This document shows, one piece after another, positions 1 to 7,759 of a DNA stretch of 25,062 nt. The notes under the pieces are model-generated. The model worked only from the letters and a program-made list of their open reading frames with translations. It was not told where the DNA came from and did not search any database. This DNA is from Betaproteobacteria bacterium. Lineage in GTDB: Bacteria; Pseudomonadota; Gammaproteobacteria; Burkholderiales; SG8-41. The position numbers and the translations under genes were made by a program. The stretch is from positions 1 to 25,062 of the forward strand of contig JAOUIN010000010.1 in NCBI GenBank assembly GCA_029883965.1, given 5' to 3'. Positions within the stretch are counted from its first letter, which is position 1. Every line of letters begins with the position of its first letter.

Positions 1-474
1 GATCGCACGTGCAATCGCCTTGCGCGTCTGCTGCGCAAAAAACTCCCTGCGCGCAAGTCCGGTCAGGCCGTCATACATGGCATCTCGCTGCGCTTCCATC
101 TCGGACAGCTTGCGCGTCGTGACGTCGCGGATGTTGATTACTATGCCCTGGACAGCAGGATGCCCCCGTAGATTCGTGGCTATGGCCACATAATGCCGCC
201 CGCCCCTGACCCGTTCCCGGCCGACAAATTCATAGCGATGTACGCGTCCCGGCTCGGCTATGGCCTGATCGAGCCAGCCGGCCATTTCGTCACGGCATTC
301 TTCGCTGGCACAATCGAACAGCGACACACCGACAGGATCAGCAGCCGGCATACCGATCTGCCGCAGGTCCTTCAGTGTCGAAAACGAAATTTTCAGGTCC
401 GCACCGAGGATCAGGATTGCATCCGGAGAATGTTCGACCAAAGCACGATAGAACTGCTCGTTACGGATGTCCAA
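1..474 (-). CDS. PAS-GGDEF diguanylate cyclase, N-terminal part (runs off window)
   Basis: The first 158 codons of a signalling protein that continues beyond the left edge. Residues about 5-125 read as a PAS sensor domain: it opens EQFYRALVEHSPDAILIL and ends with INIRDVTTRKLSEME, the usual PAS-to-GGDEF junction. It is followed by YDGLTGLARREFF, which matches the conserved D-x-LTGL-x-NR entry of GGDEF domains (A replaces the usual N/P). GGDEF proteins make cyclic di-GMP from two GTP; the catalytic GG(D/E)EF loop lies outside the window, so activity cannot be judged. No ATG is available; the start is TTG at 474, preceded by the SD-like AGAGAGGG about 5 nt upstream. The visible part has no membrane segment, which suggests a cytosolic sensor. 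It lies downstream of the SDR gene on the same strand but has a probable promoter of its own. Confidence 0.85.
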   Translation of the reverse strand, partial: MDIRNEQFYRALVEHSPDAILILGADLKISFSTLKDLRQIGMPAADPVGVSLFDCASEECRDEMAGWLDQAIAEPGRVHRYEFVGRERVRGGRHYVAIATNLRGHPAVQGIVINIRDVTTRKLSEMEAQRDAMYDGLTGLARREFFAQQTRKAIARAI

Positions 475-491
475 ATTACCCTCTCTTTTTA

Positions 492-543
492 CGGGGCAAT
501 TCTAAGACAACTGCCGGTTTCTTTACAGCCCTATTTTGCCCCG
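492..543. repeat. 8-bp inverted repeat bracketing the PAS-GGDEF promoter
   Basis: CGGGGCAA (492-499) and TTGCCCCG (536-543) are perfect inverted copies separated by 36 bp. They enclose the putative -35/-10 region, and the inner arm overlaps the edge of the -10. This could be a split operator or a chance repeat; no known regulator consensus was recognised. Confidence 0.3.
499..527 (-). promoter_or_regulatory. Possible sigma70 promoter of the PAS-GGDEF gene
   Basis: On the minus strand TAGAAT (504-499) matches the -10 consensus at 5 of 6 positions, with a weak TGTAAA -35 (527-522) 17 nt upstream. Transcription would begin near 492, leaving a short leader that contains the SD for the TTG start at 474. 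Confidence 0.4.
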
Positions 544-592
544 CACGGCACGTGGCTGCCCATCATGTCGCATACCACATGCCATCACACTT

Positions 593-1369
593 TCACCAGG
601 CTATCGCACCGCCATCGACCGGGATGATGGCTCCGGTCATGAAGTTGGACGCTTCCGAAGCCAGCAGCACCGCAATGCCCTTCAGGTCGTCGGGCCCGCC
701 GGTGCGCTTGAGCGGAATCTCGCGTTCGATGTTGTCCTTGTTTTTCACATACATCTTTTCGTTGATCGGCGTGACAAAGAATCCGGGGCAGATGCAGTTG
801 ACCTGGATATTGTGCTGTGCCCACTTCACCGCAAGATCGCGCGTGAAATTGACCAGCGCCCCCTTGCTCGCGCCATAGGCGATGGAGTTGTATGCCTGCG
901 GGTTGCGTCCGACGAGACCCGCAATCGACGCGATATTGATGATCTTGCCGCGCTTCTGTTTGATGAACTCGCGGCCCAGCGCCTGCGCACACAGAAAAGG
1001 TGCGGTGATATTGAGATCGAACACCTGCTGCCAGCGCTCGGGCGGCGTGTCTTCGGGCGGCGCCACCCACGCCCGCCCGGCATTGTTGACCAGCACGTCA
1101 ACGCGGCCGAATTTTTTCAGCACCGCATCTTTCATCGCCTCGACCTGCTCGACCCTGGTCACGTCGCAGCCGACAGCCAGCGCCTTTACGCCTATCTTCT
1201 CGATCTGCGCCGCAGCCTCCTCGCAAACCTCAAGCCGCCGCGAACAGATCACGATGTTCGATCCGGCTTCGGCCAGGCCCTTGGCCATCTGCAGGCCGAT
1301 GCCGGTGGCGCCACCGGTGACCACGCTGACGCGGCCTTCAAGGTTCATCAAATCCTGAATGTTCGCCAT
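593..1369 (-). CDS. SDR family NAD(P)-dependent oxidoreductase
   Basis: A 258-residue classical short-chain dehydrogenase/reductase, the usual length for the family, probably cytosolic. It has the cofactor motif TGGATGIG (residues 18-25), NNAG (95-98), catalytic Ser148 in NIASIAG, and Tyr165/Lys169 in YGASK, so it should be active. The C-terminal VDGG is also typical. SDRs of this group oxidise hydroxyl groups or reduce ketones; the substrate cannot be told. Start: ATG at 1369 has GGAG 7 nt upstream, whereas the TTG at 1375 would sit directly against that SD and is rejected. It follows the acyl-CoA dehydrogenase gene after 83 bp, so it may act on the same acyl-CoA intermediate (for example a 3-hydroxyacyl step), which is inference. 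The gap is very AT-rich and may hold its own promoter. Confidence 0.93.
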   Translation of the reverse strand: MANIQDLMNLEGRVSVVTGGATGIGLQMAKGLAEAGSNIVICSRRLEVCEEAAAQIEKIGVKALAVGCDVTRVEQVEAMKDAVLKKFGRVDVLVNNAGRAWVAPPEDTPPERWQQVFDLNITAPFLCAQALGREFIKQKRGKIINIASIAGLVGRNPQAYNSIAYGASKGALVNFTRDLAVKWAQHNIQVNCICPGFFVTPINEKMYVKNKDNIEREIPLKRTGGPDDLKGIAVLLASEASNFMTGAIIPVDGGAIAW

Positions 1370-1386
1370 TGCCAATCTCCGCCGGG

Positions 1387-1413
1387 GTTATACAAAAATA
1401 TAAATATAATCAA
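1387..1413 (-). promoter_or_regulatory. AT-rich possible promoter before the SDR gene
   Basis: The stretch 1384-1427 is nearly pure A/T in an otherwise GC-rich window. On the minus strand TTGATT (1413-1408) and TATAAC (1392-1387) resemble -35 and -10 boxes, but the 15-nt spacing is short and the predicted leader would be only about 11 nt. It could equally be a simple AT-rich spacer. Confidence 0.3.
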
Positions 1414-1452
1414 TATGTTATAAATTACCGCCGCAAGACACGCAGCAGCAAC

Positions 1453-2592
1453 TCATGCGTCTTGCAGCAGCAGGCCGGCAATGATGTTGCGCTGGATTTC
1501 CGAGGTACCTTCGTAAATGCGCACGATGCGCGCGTCGCGATAAGTGGTCTCGATGCCCATCTCGCGCATGTAGCCCATGCCGCCGTGGATCTGTACCGCG
1601 GCGTCGACCACTCGACCCAGTGCCTCGGTGGCAAAGAGTTTGGCCGTGGAGGCCTCCATCGTGCCGCGCTCGCCCTTCATCAGTGTTTCGATCGCACGCT
1701 GCGTCAGACCCCGTGCCGCATCCCGCGCCACTGCCATGTCTGCCAGCATCCACTGCAGCCCCTGATGCTCCGCAAGCTTCTTCCCGCCCTGGGTGCGCGT
1801 CTTCATGTAGTCGGCAGTCTGCGTGATCAGCTTGTCCATCATGCCGCAGCAGCGCGCCGATACCGTCACGCGGCCCGCGGTCAGCGTCTTCAGCGCCTGC
1901 ACGTAACCCATGCCTTCGGCACCGAGCAGATTTTCGGCAGGCACTTCGCAATCGGTAAAAGCCAGCGGCGCGGTCGTGCAGCCGTGCATACCCATTTTCA
2001 ACTCGTTCCTGCCGATGCTGAAACCCTTCATGCCGCGCTCGACGATGAACGCCGAGATGCCCTTGATACCCCTGGCCTTGTCGGTAATCGCCATCACCGT
2101 AAATACCTGCGCCAGCCCGGCATTGGTGATGTAGATCTTTTCGCCGTTGAGCACGTAGCGATCACCCTTTTTCACCGCCGTGGTGCGCATAGCCGCCGGA
2201 TCCGATCCTGCCTGCGGTTCGGTCAGCGCGAAGCTGCCTATCCATTCGCCGCTGGCCATTTTCGGCAGAAATTTCTTTTTCTGCGCGTCGTTGCCGAGCG
2301 CGGTGATGCCGGTGGTGCTGATACCGGTATGGTTGCCGATCAGGGTCGCAAAACCGTAATTGGTCTGCCCCATGACCTCCTCGATCGCACACTTGCCGGC
2401 CAGATCAAGCCCGCTGCCACCGTATTCCTCGGGAATGGTCAGACCGAACAGCCCCATGTCACGGGCCATCCCGACCAGATCGTCCGGAACGGCGTCGCTT
2501 TCCTCGATCTCGCGCGAGCGCGGATCAACCTGCTCACGCACGAAGCGCTGCACCTCATCACACAGTTGCCGCACCTCGGAGGAGACAGCCAT
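1453..2592 (-). CDS. Acyl-CoA dehydrogenase family protein
   Basis: A 379-residue FAD flavoprotein, the standard length for soluble acyl-CoA dehydrogenases, which introduce a 2,3-double bond in acyl-CoA esters and pass electrons to ETF. Seen: the flavin/substrate motif ALTEPQAGSD (122-131), YITNAG (154-159), QIHGGMGY (334-341), and the catalytic glutamate Glu361 in IYEGTSEIQR, the position of the base in medium- and short-chain enzymes. All key residues are present. The start ATG at 2592 is only 3 nt after the stop of the acyl-CoA synthetase gene, and its SD-like AAAGG lies within that gene's last codons, so the two are almost certainly co-transcribed and coupled. The chain-length or branched substrate is unknown. 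The co-encoded CoA ligase suggests it acts on the thioester that the ligase makes. Confidence 0.95.
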   Translation of the reverse strand: MAVSSEVRQLCDEVQRFVREQVDPRSREIEESDAVPDDLVGMARDMGLFGLTIPEEYGGSGLDLAGKCAIEEVMGQTNYGFATLIGNHTGISTTGITALGNDAQKKKFLPKMASGEWIGSFALTEPQAGSDPAAMRTTAVKKGDRYVLNGEKIYITNAGLAQVFTVMAITDKARGIKGISAFIVERGMKGFSIGRNELKMGMHGCTTAPLAFTDCEVPAENLLGAEGMGYVQALKTLTAGRVTVSARCCGMMDKLITQTADYMKTRTQGGKKLAEHQGLQWMLADMAVARDAARGLTQRAIETLMKGERGTMEASTAKLFATEALGRVVDAAVQIHGGMGYMREMGIETTYRDARIVRIYEGTSEIQRNIIAGLLLQDA

Positions 2593-2595
2593 GGT

Positions 2596-4731
2596 TCAAC
2601 CTTTCATGCGGATCAGCGCGTCCGCCGCTTTCACACCCTGACCCGCATTTTTCCCTTTAGGCATCACCAGCAGGGGATTGATGTCGAGCTCGGCAACATG
2701 ATCCTTCAAATCCACGGCCAGCGCCGACAACTTCACCAGCACGTCGACCAGTGCATCAACATCGGCGGGCGCTTTGCCGCGGGCGCCGGCAAGCACCGGG
2801 TAACCCTTGATCTCTTCCACCATTTCGCGCGCGATCGCCGGCGTGATCGGCGCCAGGCGGAAAGCCACGTCCTTCAGCACTTCGGCAAATATGCCACCAA
2901 GGCCAAACATTACCGCAGGGCCGAACAGTGCATCGTTGGTGATACCGACGATGACCTCGGTGCCGCCGCCCACCATCTCCTGCACCAGCACGCCGTCGAT
3001 CCGCGCATCAGCCTTGTAGGCCTTTGCATTGCGCATGATTTCGTCGAAGGCGGCAGCGACATCCGCAGCATTGCCGACACCCAGGCGCACGGCCTTCGCT
3101 TCGGTCTTGTGTGAAATATCGGCAGACTGCACTTTCATCGCCACTGGAAACCCGATGGCCTGCGCCGCCTTCACCGCGGCTTCGCGCGTATCGGCCAACG
3201 TTTCCTTCGTCACCGGAATGCCGTACTCGGCCAGCACCTGCTTTGCTGCGTATTCGGCGATATCACCGCTTTTGCCCTTGAGCATTGCTTTCGCCGCTGC
3301 GCTGTTGATCACCGGCGTGCGATCATTCCTCTGCGCTTCGTTGCGACGCCGGGCTTCCGCATACCACGACACCGCCGCCAGCGCACGGCCGCAGCGCACC
3401 GGCGACTTGTAATGGGGGATGCGTGCCGCGTCGAGCGCGGCATAGGCCTCGGGCGCAACAGCATCGCGCGCGCTCCACGACAGGAATATCGGCTTGTCTG
3501 TCCGGGCTGCAGCCGCGACGATTTCGGAAGCAACCTTCTGCGCGATTTCGCCCTGCAACGACGCATTGATCATCGCAATGCAGTCCACACCCGGATCGTC
3601 GTTGATCGCCTGCAGCGTGCGGTTGATCAGTGTAAGGTCGTTGAATATCGCCGCAGTGACGTCGACCGGGTTACTCACCGAACCGAACGACGGCACGAAT
3701 TCCTTCAGCTTGGCCACGGTCGCCGGTGACAACTGGGCCATCTGCATGCCGCGGGCAACGATCTCGTCGGTCATCAGGATGCCGGCGCCGCCGGAGATGG
3801 TGATGATTGCCAGGCGGTTGCCCTTGGGCAGCCTGTTGCCGCGCAGCGCGCGACCGTAATCAACCAGGTCCTGGATATCCTCCACCTGGATGATGCCCTT
3901 CTGCCGGAACGCGGCCTTGTACAGCGCCATCGCGCCGCCGAGATTCGCGGTGTGCGACGCCGCCGCTTTCTGGCCCTGCTCGGTGTTGCCGACCTTCCAC
4001 ATCAGGATCGGCTTGCCTGCCGCCAGTGCCTTGTCGCCGGTGTCAAGGATGCGCCGCGCATCCTTCACGCCTTCAATATAGGTGCCGATGATGTCGGTCT
4101 TCGGATCGCGGATGAAGTAATCCATGAAATCCAGCGTCGATACGCCGATCTCATTGCCGGTGGTCACCATCTGCCGGAACGGCAGACCGCCGTCGAGCGA
4201 CGACAGATTCATTACCGAAAAACCGAAGCCGCCGGATTGCGACACCATGCTCACCGAACCCGGCGTGTAATCCGAACCGAACACCGAACCGAAGCCGGCG
4301 AACACGCCGTCTGCGGCATTGATCATGCCCTGGCAGTTGGGGCCGATGACGCCGATGTCGTACTCGCGGGCAATTTCGGCCAGTTTCTGCTGCGCTGCCA
4401 CGCCGGCGCCGCCCATCTCCGAAAATCCTGAGCTGAAAATGATCACGTACGGCACGCCTTTTTTGCCGCAGGACGTCAGCATATCCGGCACGCGCGAGGC
4501 GTTGACCAGGATCAGCGCCAGCTCCGGCGCTTCCGGCAGCGACTCCAGCGAGGGCCAGCATTTGACGCCGGCGACATCCTGATATTTGGGATTGACCGGA
4601 TAGAGCTTGCCTTTGTAACCATGACTCAGCAGGTGTTTCAACGGCTGGCCGCTGATCGTGACGAGGTCCTGTGACGCGCCGATGATGGCGATGGATTTCG
4701 GGCTGAAGAAACGTTCGATGTCGGTGCGCAT
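2596..4731 (-). CDS. NDP-forming acyl-CoA synthetase (acetate--CoA ligase family)
   Basis: A 711-residue fused alpha/beta acyl-CoA synthetase of the ADP-forming type, which activates a carboxylic acid to its CoA thioester through a phosphohistidine enzyme. In order: a CoA-binding Rossmann domain (about 1-130, opening FFSPKSIAIIGAS), succinyl-CoA-ligase-like domains (about 150-460) with the SQSGG motif at 164-168 and the likely phosphohistidine His260 in SHTANLGG, then an ATP-grasp domain (about 480-711, with GIPVTKE and VAMKVQSADISHKTEA). There is no C-terminal GNAT acetyltransferase, so it is not a Pat-type lysine acetylase. It heads the minus-strand unit with the acyl-CoA dehydrogenase and SDR genes. 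Start ATG at 4731; no clear SD is seen. The acid substrate is not predictable; members of the family use acetate, aryl acids, pimelate and others. Confidence 0.93.
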   Translation of the reverse strand: MRTDIERFFSPKSIAIIGASQDLVTISGQPLKHLLSHGYKGKLYPVNPKYQDVAGVKCWPSLESLPEAPELALILVNASRVPDMLTSCGKKGVPYVIIFSSGFSEMGGAGVAAQQKLAEIAREYDIGVIGPNCQGMINAADGVFAGFGSVFGSDYTPGSVSMVSQSGGFGFSVMNLSSLDGGLPFRQMVTTGNEIGVSTLDFMDYFIRDPKTDIIGTYIEGVKDARRILDTGDKALAAGKPILMWKVGNTEQGQKAAASHTANLGGAMALYKAAFRQKGIIQVEDIQDLVDYGRALRGNRLPKGNRLAIITISGGAGILMTDEIVARGMQMAQLSPATVAKLKEFVPSFGSVSNPVDVTAAIFNDLTLINRTLQAINDDPGVDCIAMINASLQGEIAQKVASEIVAAAARTDKPIFLSWSARDAVAPEAYAALDAARIPHYKSPVRCGRALAAVSWYAEARRRNEAQRNDRTPVINSAAAKAMLKGKSGDIAEYAAKQVLAEYGIPVTKETLADTREAAVKAAQAIGFPVAMKVQSADISHKTEAKAVRLGVGNAADVAAAFDEIMRNAKAYKADARIDGVLVQEMVGGGTEVIVGITNDALFGPAVMFGLGGIFAEVLKDVAFRLAPITPAIAREMVEEIKGYPVLAGARGKAPADVDALVDVLVKLSALAVDLKDHVAELDINPLLVMPKGKNAGQGVKAADALIRMKG

Positions 4732-4772
4732 GAGATGACGGTTACGTATGCATTCGGTACAGGGAGGCGCTG

Positions 4773-4778
4773 ATTATA
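4773..4778 (-). promoter_or_regulatory. -10 box for the acyl-CoA synthetase operon
   Basis: A perfect TATAAT is present on the minus strand (4778-4773) in the 109-bp divergent gap. It would start transcription near 4766 and leave a leader of about 35 nt before ATG 4731. No good -35 is visible, so an activator may be needed. Confidence 0.45.
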
Positions 4779-4805
4779 CGCGGCCGGGTCTGCGCACCAT
4801 CGCGT

Positions 4806-4813
4806 GCTATGAT
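4806..4813 (+). promoter_or_regulatory. Extended -10 for the MFS/receptor pair
   Basis: TGCTATGAT upstream of the plus-strand MFS gene (TATGAT at 4808-4813) fits an extended -10 element (TGnTATAAT with one mismatch). No matching -35 is seen, as is usual for extended -10 promoters. It lies back-to-back with the minus-strand -10 at 4773-4778. Confidence 0.4.
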
Positions 4814-4840
4814 CATTTTCGCCCCTGTAACGACCATATT

Positions 4841-6088
4841 ATGAGCACCACCGCCGCCCCTGTTTTGCCCGCCCGCACCTTCCGCGATGTCTGGCTGATT
4901 TCCGCCGGTCACGGGCTGACCCACTGGTATCCCGCAACCTTCTATGTGCTGCTGCCGCTGATCGGCAAGGAACTCGGTCTGTCCTATACGCAGATCGGAT
5001 TCCTGATGAGTGCCCAGCATATTGCCGGCGCCATTTCCAACCTGCCCGGCGGGATGATCGTCGATGCGATCGGCAAAAAAGGATATCTGCTGGCCGCCTC
5101 GCTGTTCTGGGTAGGCGTGCCTTATGCATTGATGAGTCTGTCGAGCAGCCTGTGGATGCTGGTCGTGTGCCTGATGCTGGTGGGCATCGGCAATAATCTG
5201 TGGCATCCGGCGGCAATTCCGACGCTCGCATACCGCTATCCGCACCGTAAAGGCCTGGTGCTGTCATTCCACGGCATGGGCGGCAACATCGGCGAAGCGC
5301 TCGCCCCGCTTGCAGCCGGCACACTGCTCGCATGGTTCAGCTGGCGCACGGTGGTGGTGATCAACGTCGTACCGGGGCTGATTATGGCCACGCTGATCCT
5401 GGTCATGCTGGGTGCACTGACGACGGCGCGTACGCAGGACGACGATCATGAGGTCAATGCCCGCGGCACTACAAAATGGAACATGCGCCAGTACTTGCGT
5501 GATCTGGCCAGCCTGCTGCGCGATCGCGCGCTGATGCTGATCTGCGTGAGCGCCGGCTTTCGCACAATGACCCAGACCGGTCTGCTGGTGTTCCTGCCGG
5601 TGTATCTGGCGTATGAACAGGGCTATTCGCCCATCGCTGTCGGTGTTTGCATGACCGTATTGCAGGTTGCAGGACTGATCGCCGCACCCATTGCCGGCCA
5701 CATGTCCGACAAGGTCGGACGGCAGAAAGTCGTGCTGTCGAGCATGCTGCTGACCGGCGCGACCATCATCGGCATGGTATTCGCCGGGCAGTCACTGGCC
5801 TTCATCGTGTTTGTCGCACTGGTGGGATTTTTTCTCTACGCGATGCGACCGGTGATGCAGGCCTGGGCCATCGAGAACACGCCCAAGCGCCTCGCCGGCA
5901 CCGGTGTCGGACTGCAGTTCACGATACTCGCCATCGGCGCCAGCATCGCGCCGGCCATGTTCGGCATCATCGCCGACACCTGGAGCGTTTACGCGGCGTT
6001 CTATTTCCTCGCCGGTACCATCATCGCCGCCAACGTGCTGGTGCTGCTGGTCCCGCAAACTCCCCCCGCACGCGCAACCGCCGCATGA
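4841..6088 (+). CDS. MFS transporter (FSR/fosmidomycin-resistance-like)
   Basis: A 415-residue inner-membrane carrier with about 12 hydrophobic segments. The N-terminal half contains LPGGMIVDAIGKKG in the loop after helix 2, and the second half repeats this as GHMSDKVGRQKV (the MFS motif A pattern D-x-x-G-x-x). The opening SAGHGLTHWYPATFY resembles the Fsr group of exporters, but that is recollection, not a search. The reading frame is open further upstream to 4748; ATG 4841 was chosen because conserved-looking sequence starts just after it and the upstream part would overlap the promoter. The stop overlaps the next gene's start (ATGA), so the carrier and the TctC-like protein should be made together. 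The substrate is unknown; an organic acid is a reasonable guess from the partner. Confidence 0.9.
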   Translation: MSTTAAPVLPARTFRDVWLISAGHGLTHWYPATFYVLLPLIGKELGLSYTQIGFLMSAQHIAGAISNLPGGMIVDAIGKKGYLLAASLFWVGVPYALMSLSSSLWMLVVCLMLVGIGNNLWHPAAIPTLAYRYPHRKGLVLSFHGMGGNIGEALAPLAAGTLLAWFSWRTVVVINVVPGLIMATLILVMLGALTTARTQDDDHEVNARGTTKWNMRQYLRDLASLLRDRALMLICVSAGFRTMTQTGLLVFLPVYLAYEQGYSPIAVGVCMTVLQVAGLIAAPIAGHMSDKVGRQKVVLSSMLLTGATIIGMVFAGQSLAFIVFVALVGFFLYAMRPVMQAWAIENTPKRLAGTGVGLQFTILAIGASIAPAMFGIIADTWSVYAAFYFLAGTIIAANVLVLLVPQTPPARATAA

Positions 6089-7005
6089 CCTCCGGCTGGC
6101 ATCCTGAGCGCGGGATCGAGATCATCGCCGGCACGCCGGCGGGCGGTGGCCAGGACCGGCCGGCGCGCGCGCTGATCGGCATACTTGAAGCACACAAGCT
6201 GATCGGACAGCCGGCAAAGCTCACCAATATTCCGGGCAAGGGCGGCGGCAATGGCTGGGCCCAATTGCGCAAGCACGAGGGCGACCCGCATGTGCTCGCG
6301 ATCAACTCGCCCACCATCATCACCAACAAACAACTGGGCGTCGCTGATTTCGACCATGCGGCATTGACGCCGCTGGCCAATCTCTACACCGAATACATCG
6401 CGTTCGTCGTGCGCGCCGACTCGCCCATCCGCACCGGCGCGGACTTCATGGCACGGCTTAATGCCGACACCGGCGGCTGCCGCATTGCGCTGGCCACCGC
6501 CATCGGCAACATCAACCACATGGCACTGGCGCAGGTGACCGCGCACGCCGGTGGCGACATCAAGGCCCTCAAGATCAATGTGTTTGATTCGGCGCTTTAT
6601 GCCGTGGCCGATGTGATCGGGCAACGCGCCGAAGTCGGCGCGATTACCGCGGTCAGCACGGTGAAAGCCATTGAATCGGGACAGGTGCGCGCCTTCGCGG
6701 TATCCGCACCACAACGCCTGCCTCGGCTTTACGCCAGTGTGCCGACCTGGACCGAGCAGGGTGTGAACTGTGTTATCGGTACCTGGCGCGGCGTCATTGG
6801 AGCCGCCGGATTGACCTCGCAGCAGATTGCCTACTGGGAAGACACGTTGCGCGCCGCCACGACGACGGCGGAATGGAACGCGACGCTGGCGGAAAAATAC
6901 TGGGCCAATACTTATCTGAGCGGTGCGGATCTGCGCACATTCCTCGACCATGAGCGCGACGTCATGGGCCGCCTGCTGCAAGACCTGGGACTGCTGCCCG
7001 CATAA
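6085..7005 (+). CDS. TctC/Bug-like substrate-binding protein without signal peptide
   Basis: A 306-residue protein with the fold signature of the Bug/TctC receptors: IEIIAGTPAGGGQDRPARAL corresponds to the VPYAPGGGTD-ARAL ligand-loop region, and NIPGKGGGNGW to the N-x-x-G-A-G-G-x-x-G segment. These receptors normally bind dicarboxylates, amides or aromatic acids in the periplasm. Here the ATG at 6085 overlaps the MFS stop by 4 nt, and the protein begins directly with MTSGWHPERGIEI: there is no hydrophobic leader, and extending the frame upstream into the MFS gene gives a charged, Arg-rich sequence, not a signal peptide. It should therefore stay in the cytoplasm unless exported another way. 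The divergent ligand loop (GGGQDRP in place of GGGTDIV) suggests a separate subfamily. The fold assignment is fairly sure; the role is unknown. Confidence 0.85.
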   Translation: MTSGWHPERGIEIIAGTPAGGGQDRPARALIGILEAHKLIGQPAKLTNIPGKGGGNGWAQLRKHEGDPHVLAINSPTIITNKQLGVADFDHAALTPLANLYTEYIAFVVRADSPIRTGADFMARLNADTGGCRIALATAIGNINHMALAQVTAHAGGDIKALKINVFDSALYAVADVIGQRAEVGAITAVSTVKAIESGQVRAFAVSAPQRLPRLYASVPTWTEQGVNCVIGTWRGVIGAAGLTSQQIAYWEDTLRAATTTAEWNATLAEKYWANTYLSGADLRTFLDHERDVMGRLLQDLGLLPA

Positions 7006-7083
7006 ACCACAGCTTCAGCGGATCCGGCCAACGCTCCAGTAGCCACCTTTTCCGTGATCTCTGAATTTCGCCCAGCCGCCGCA

Positions 7084-7143
7084 TGACGTCAATATAACTA
7101 CTTGTTTTTATTGATTTTTTTATCATTTCCCGATGTGTTATCC
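7084..7143 (+). promoter_or_regulatory. AT-rich promoter region of the 7189 gene
   Basis: The 183-bp gap 7006-7188 has no ORF of note. It contains an 8-bp palindrome TGACGTCA (7084-7091) followed by an AT-rich tract. TTGATT (7111-7116) and TGTTAT (7136-7141) could serve as -35/-10 with a long 19-nt spacing. The exact promoter is uncertain, and no terminator for the preceding gene was seen. Confidence 0.3.
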
Positions 7144-7188
7144 TTGTCGCCCCGCAGCAGGCTGCACCCTCACTGGGATCCATCAGCA

Positions 7189-7752
7189 ATGAAAACCGAA
7201 GTACACGTCCACGGCAGCGTCTTCATGTGCAAAGGCGTCACCCTCGCCCAAATCGAACTGGCCCTGCGCCCGTGGCTGGATTACGTGGATGCAGACCATC
7301 TCGCCGACGCCAAAAGCCTGGAGCGTGAAGAAATGGGCATAGCGTTCGAGGTCCGTGAGCGGGTACTGAGCATGTGCTGGACCGGCGATGTCGGCCGCAG
7401 CTTCCACAGCAAACTGACCGAGGCCTGTAACAACCTCGGCCCGCTGACCGAATATGCGTCGGAAGTCGAAGTGACGTACTACCCGGACAGCGGCGAAGAC
7501 GAGTTCCACCAGTTTTTCATCGGGCCGTCGCCGGAAGCGATACACGAATTCCGCCGCCAGTGCGTCATGGAAGACCTGCACCACATGCTGTCCCGCCACC
7601 TCGGCAAACCCGAAGTCGAACAGGTCACCGAGCTCGTCACCCGGATGTTTGATGCGCACAAGCCGGAGAAACCCGCGGGCAGCGAAACCACCGCAGCCAG
7701 CGGCAGTTCAACCGTCATTCCGCTGCATCCCCGGAACCGCCACCTGCACTGA
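7189..7752 (+). CDS. Conserved hypothetical protein (possibly DUF6806-like)
   Basis: A 187-residue acidic, soluble protein of unknown function. It opens MKTEVHVHGSVFMCKGV and contains ALRPWLDYVDADHL, the cysteine/tryptophan motif MCWTGDVGR and VTYYPDSGEDEFHQFFIGPS. The tail after about residue 155 is low-complexity (Ser/Thr/Ala/Gly) and ends in a basic, His-rich stretch. From memory it resembles a small family found in Burkholderiales (I think DUF6806), but this needs a profile search. No catalytic motif, signal peptide or membrane segment is visible. ATG 7189 was chosen because the 29 residues encoded upstream in the open frame overlap the AT-rich promoter and look non-coding. It is a single-gene unit ending in a strong terminator. 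Confidence 0.8.
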   Translation: MKTEVHVHGSVFMCKGVTLAQIELALRPWLDYVDADHLADAKSLEREEMGIAFEVRERVLSMCWTGDVGRSFHSKLTEACNNLGPLTEYASEVEVTYYPDSGEDEFHQFFIGPSPEAIHEFRRQCVMEDLHHMLSRHLGKPEVEQVTELVTRMFDAHKPEKPAGSETTAASGSSTVIPLHPRNRHLH

Positions 7753-7759
7753 GCCGGAG

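Noticed and set aside
193..1423. Long plus-strand open frames over the PAS-GGDEF and SDR genes
   Set aside because: Arg/His-rich composition with no domain; they are antisense shadows of well-supported minus-strand genes.
1369..3114. 581-codon plus-strand open frame opposite the acyl-CoA dehydrogenase and synthetase
   Set aside because: His/Arg-rich antisense frame typical of high-GC DNA; the opposite strand has complete catalytic motifs.
5647..6084. N-terminal extension of the TctC-like protein into the MFS gene
   Set aside because: The extension is an Arg-rich out-of-frame reading of the MFS gene; the ATGA overlap at 6085 is the natural start.
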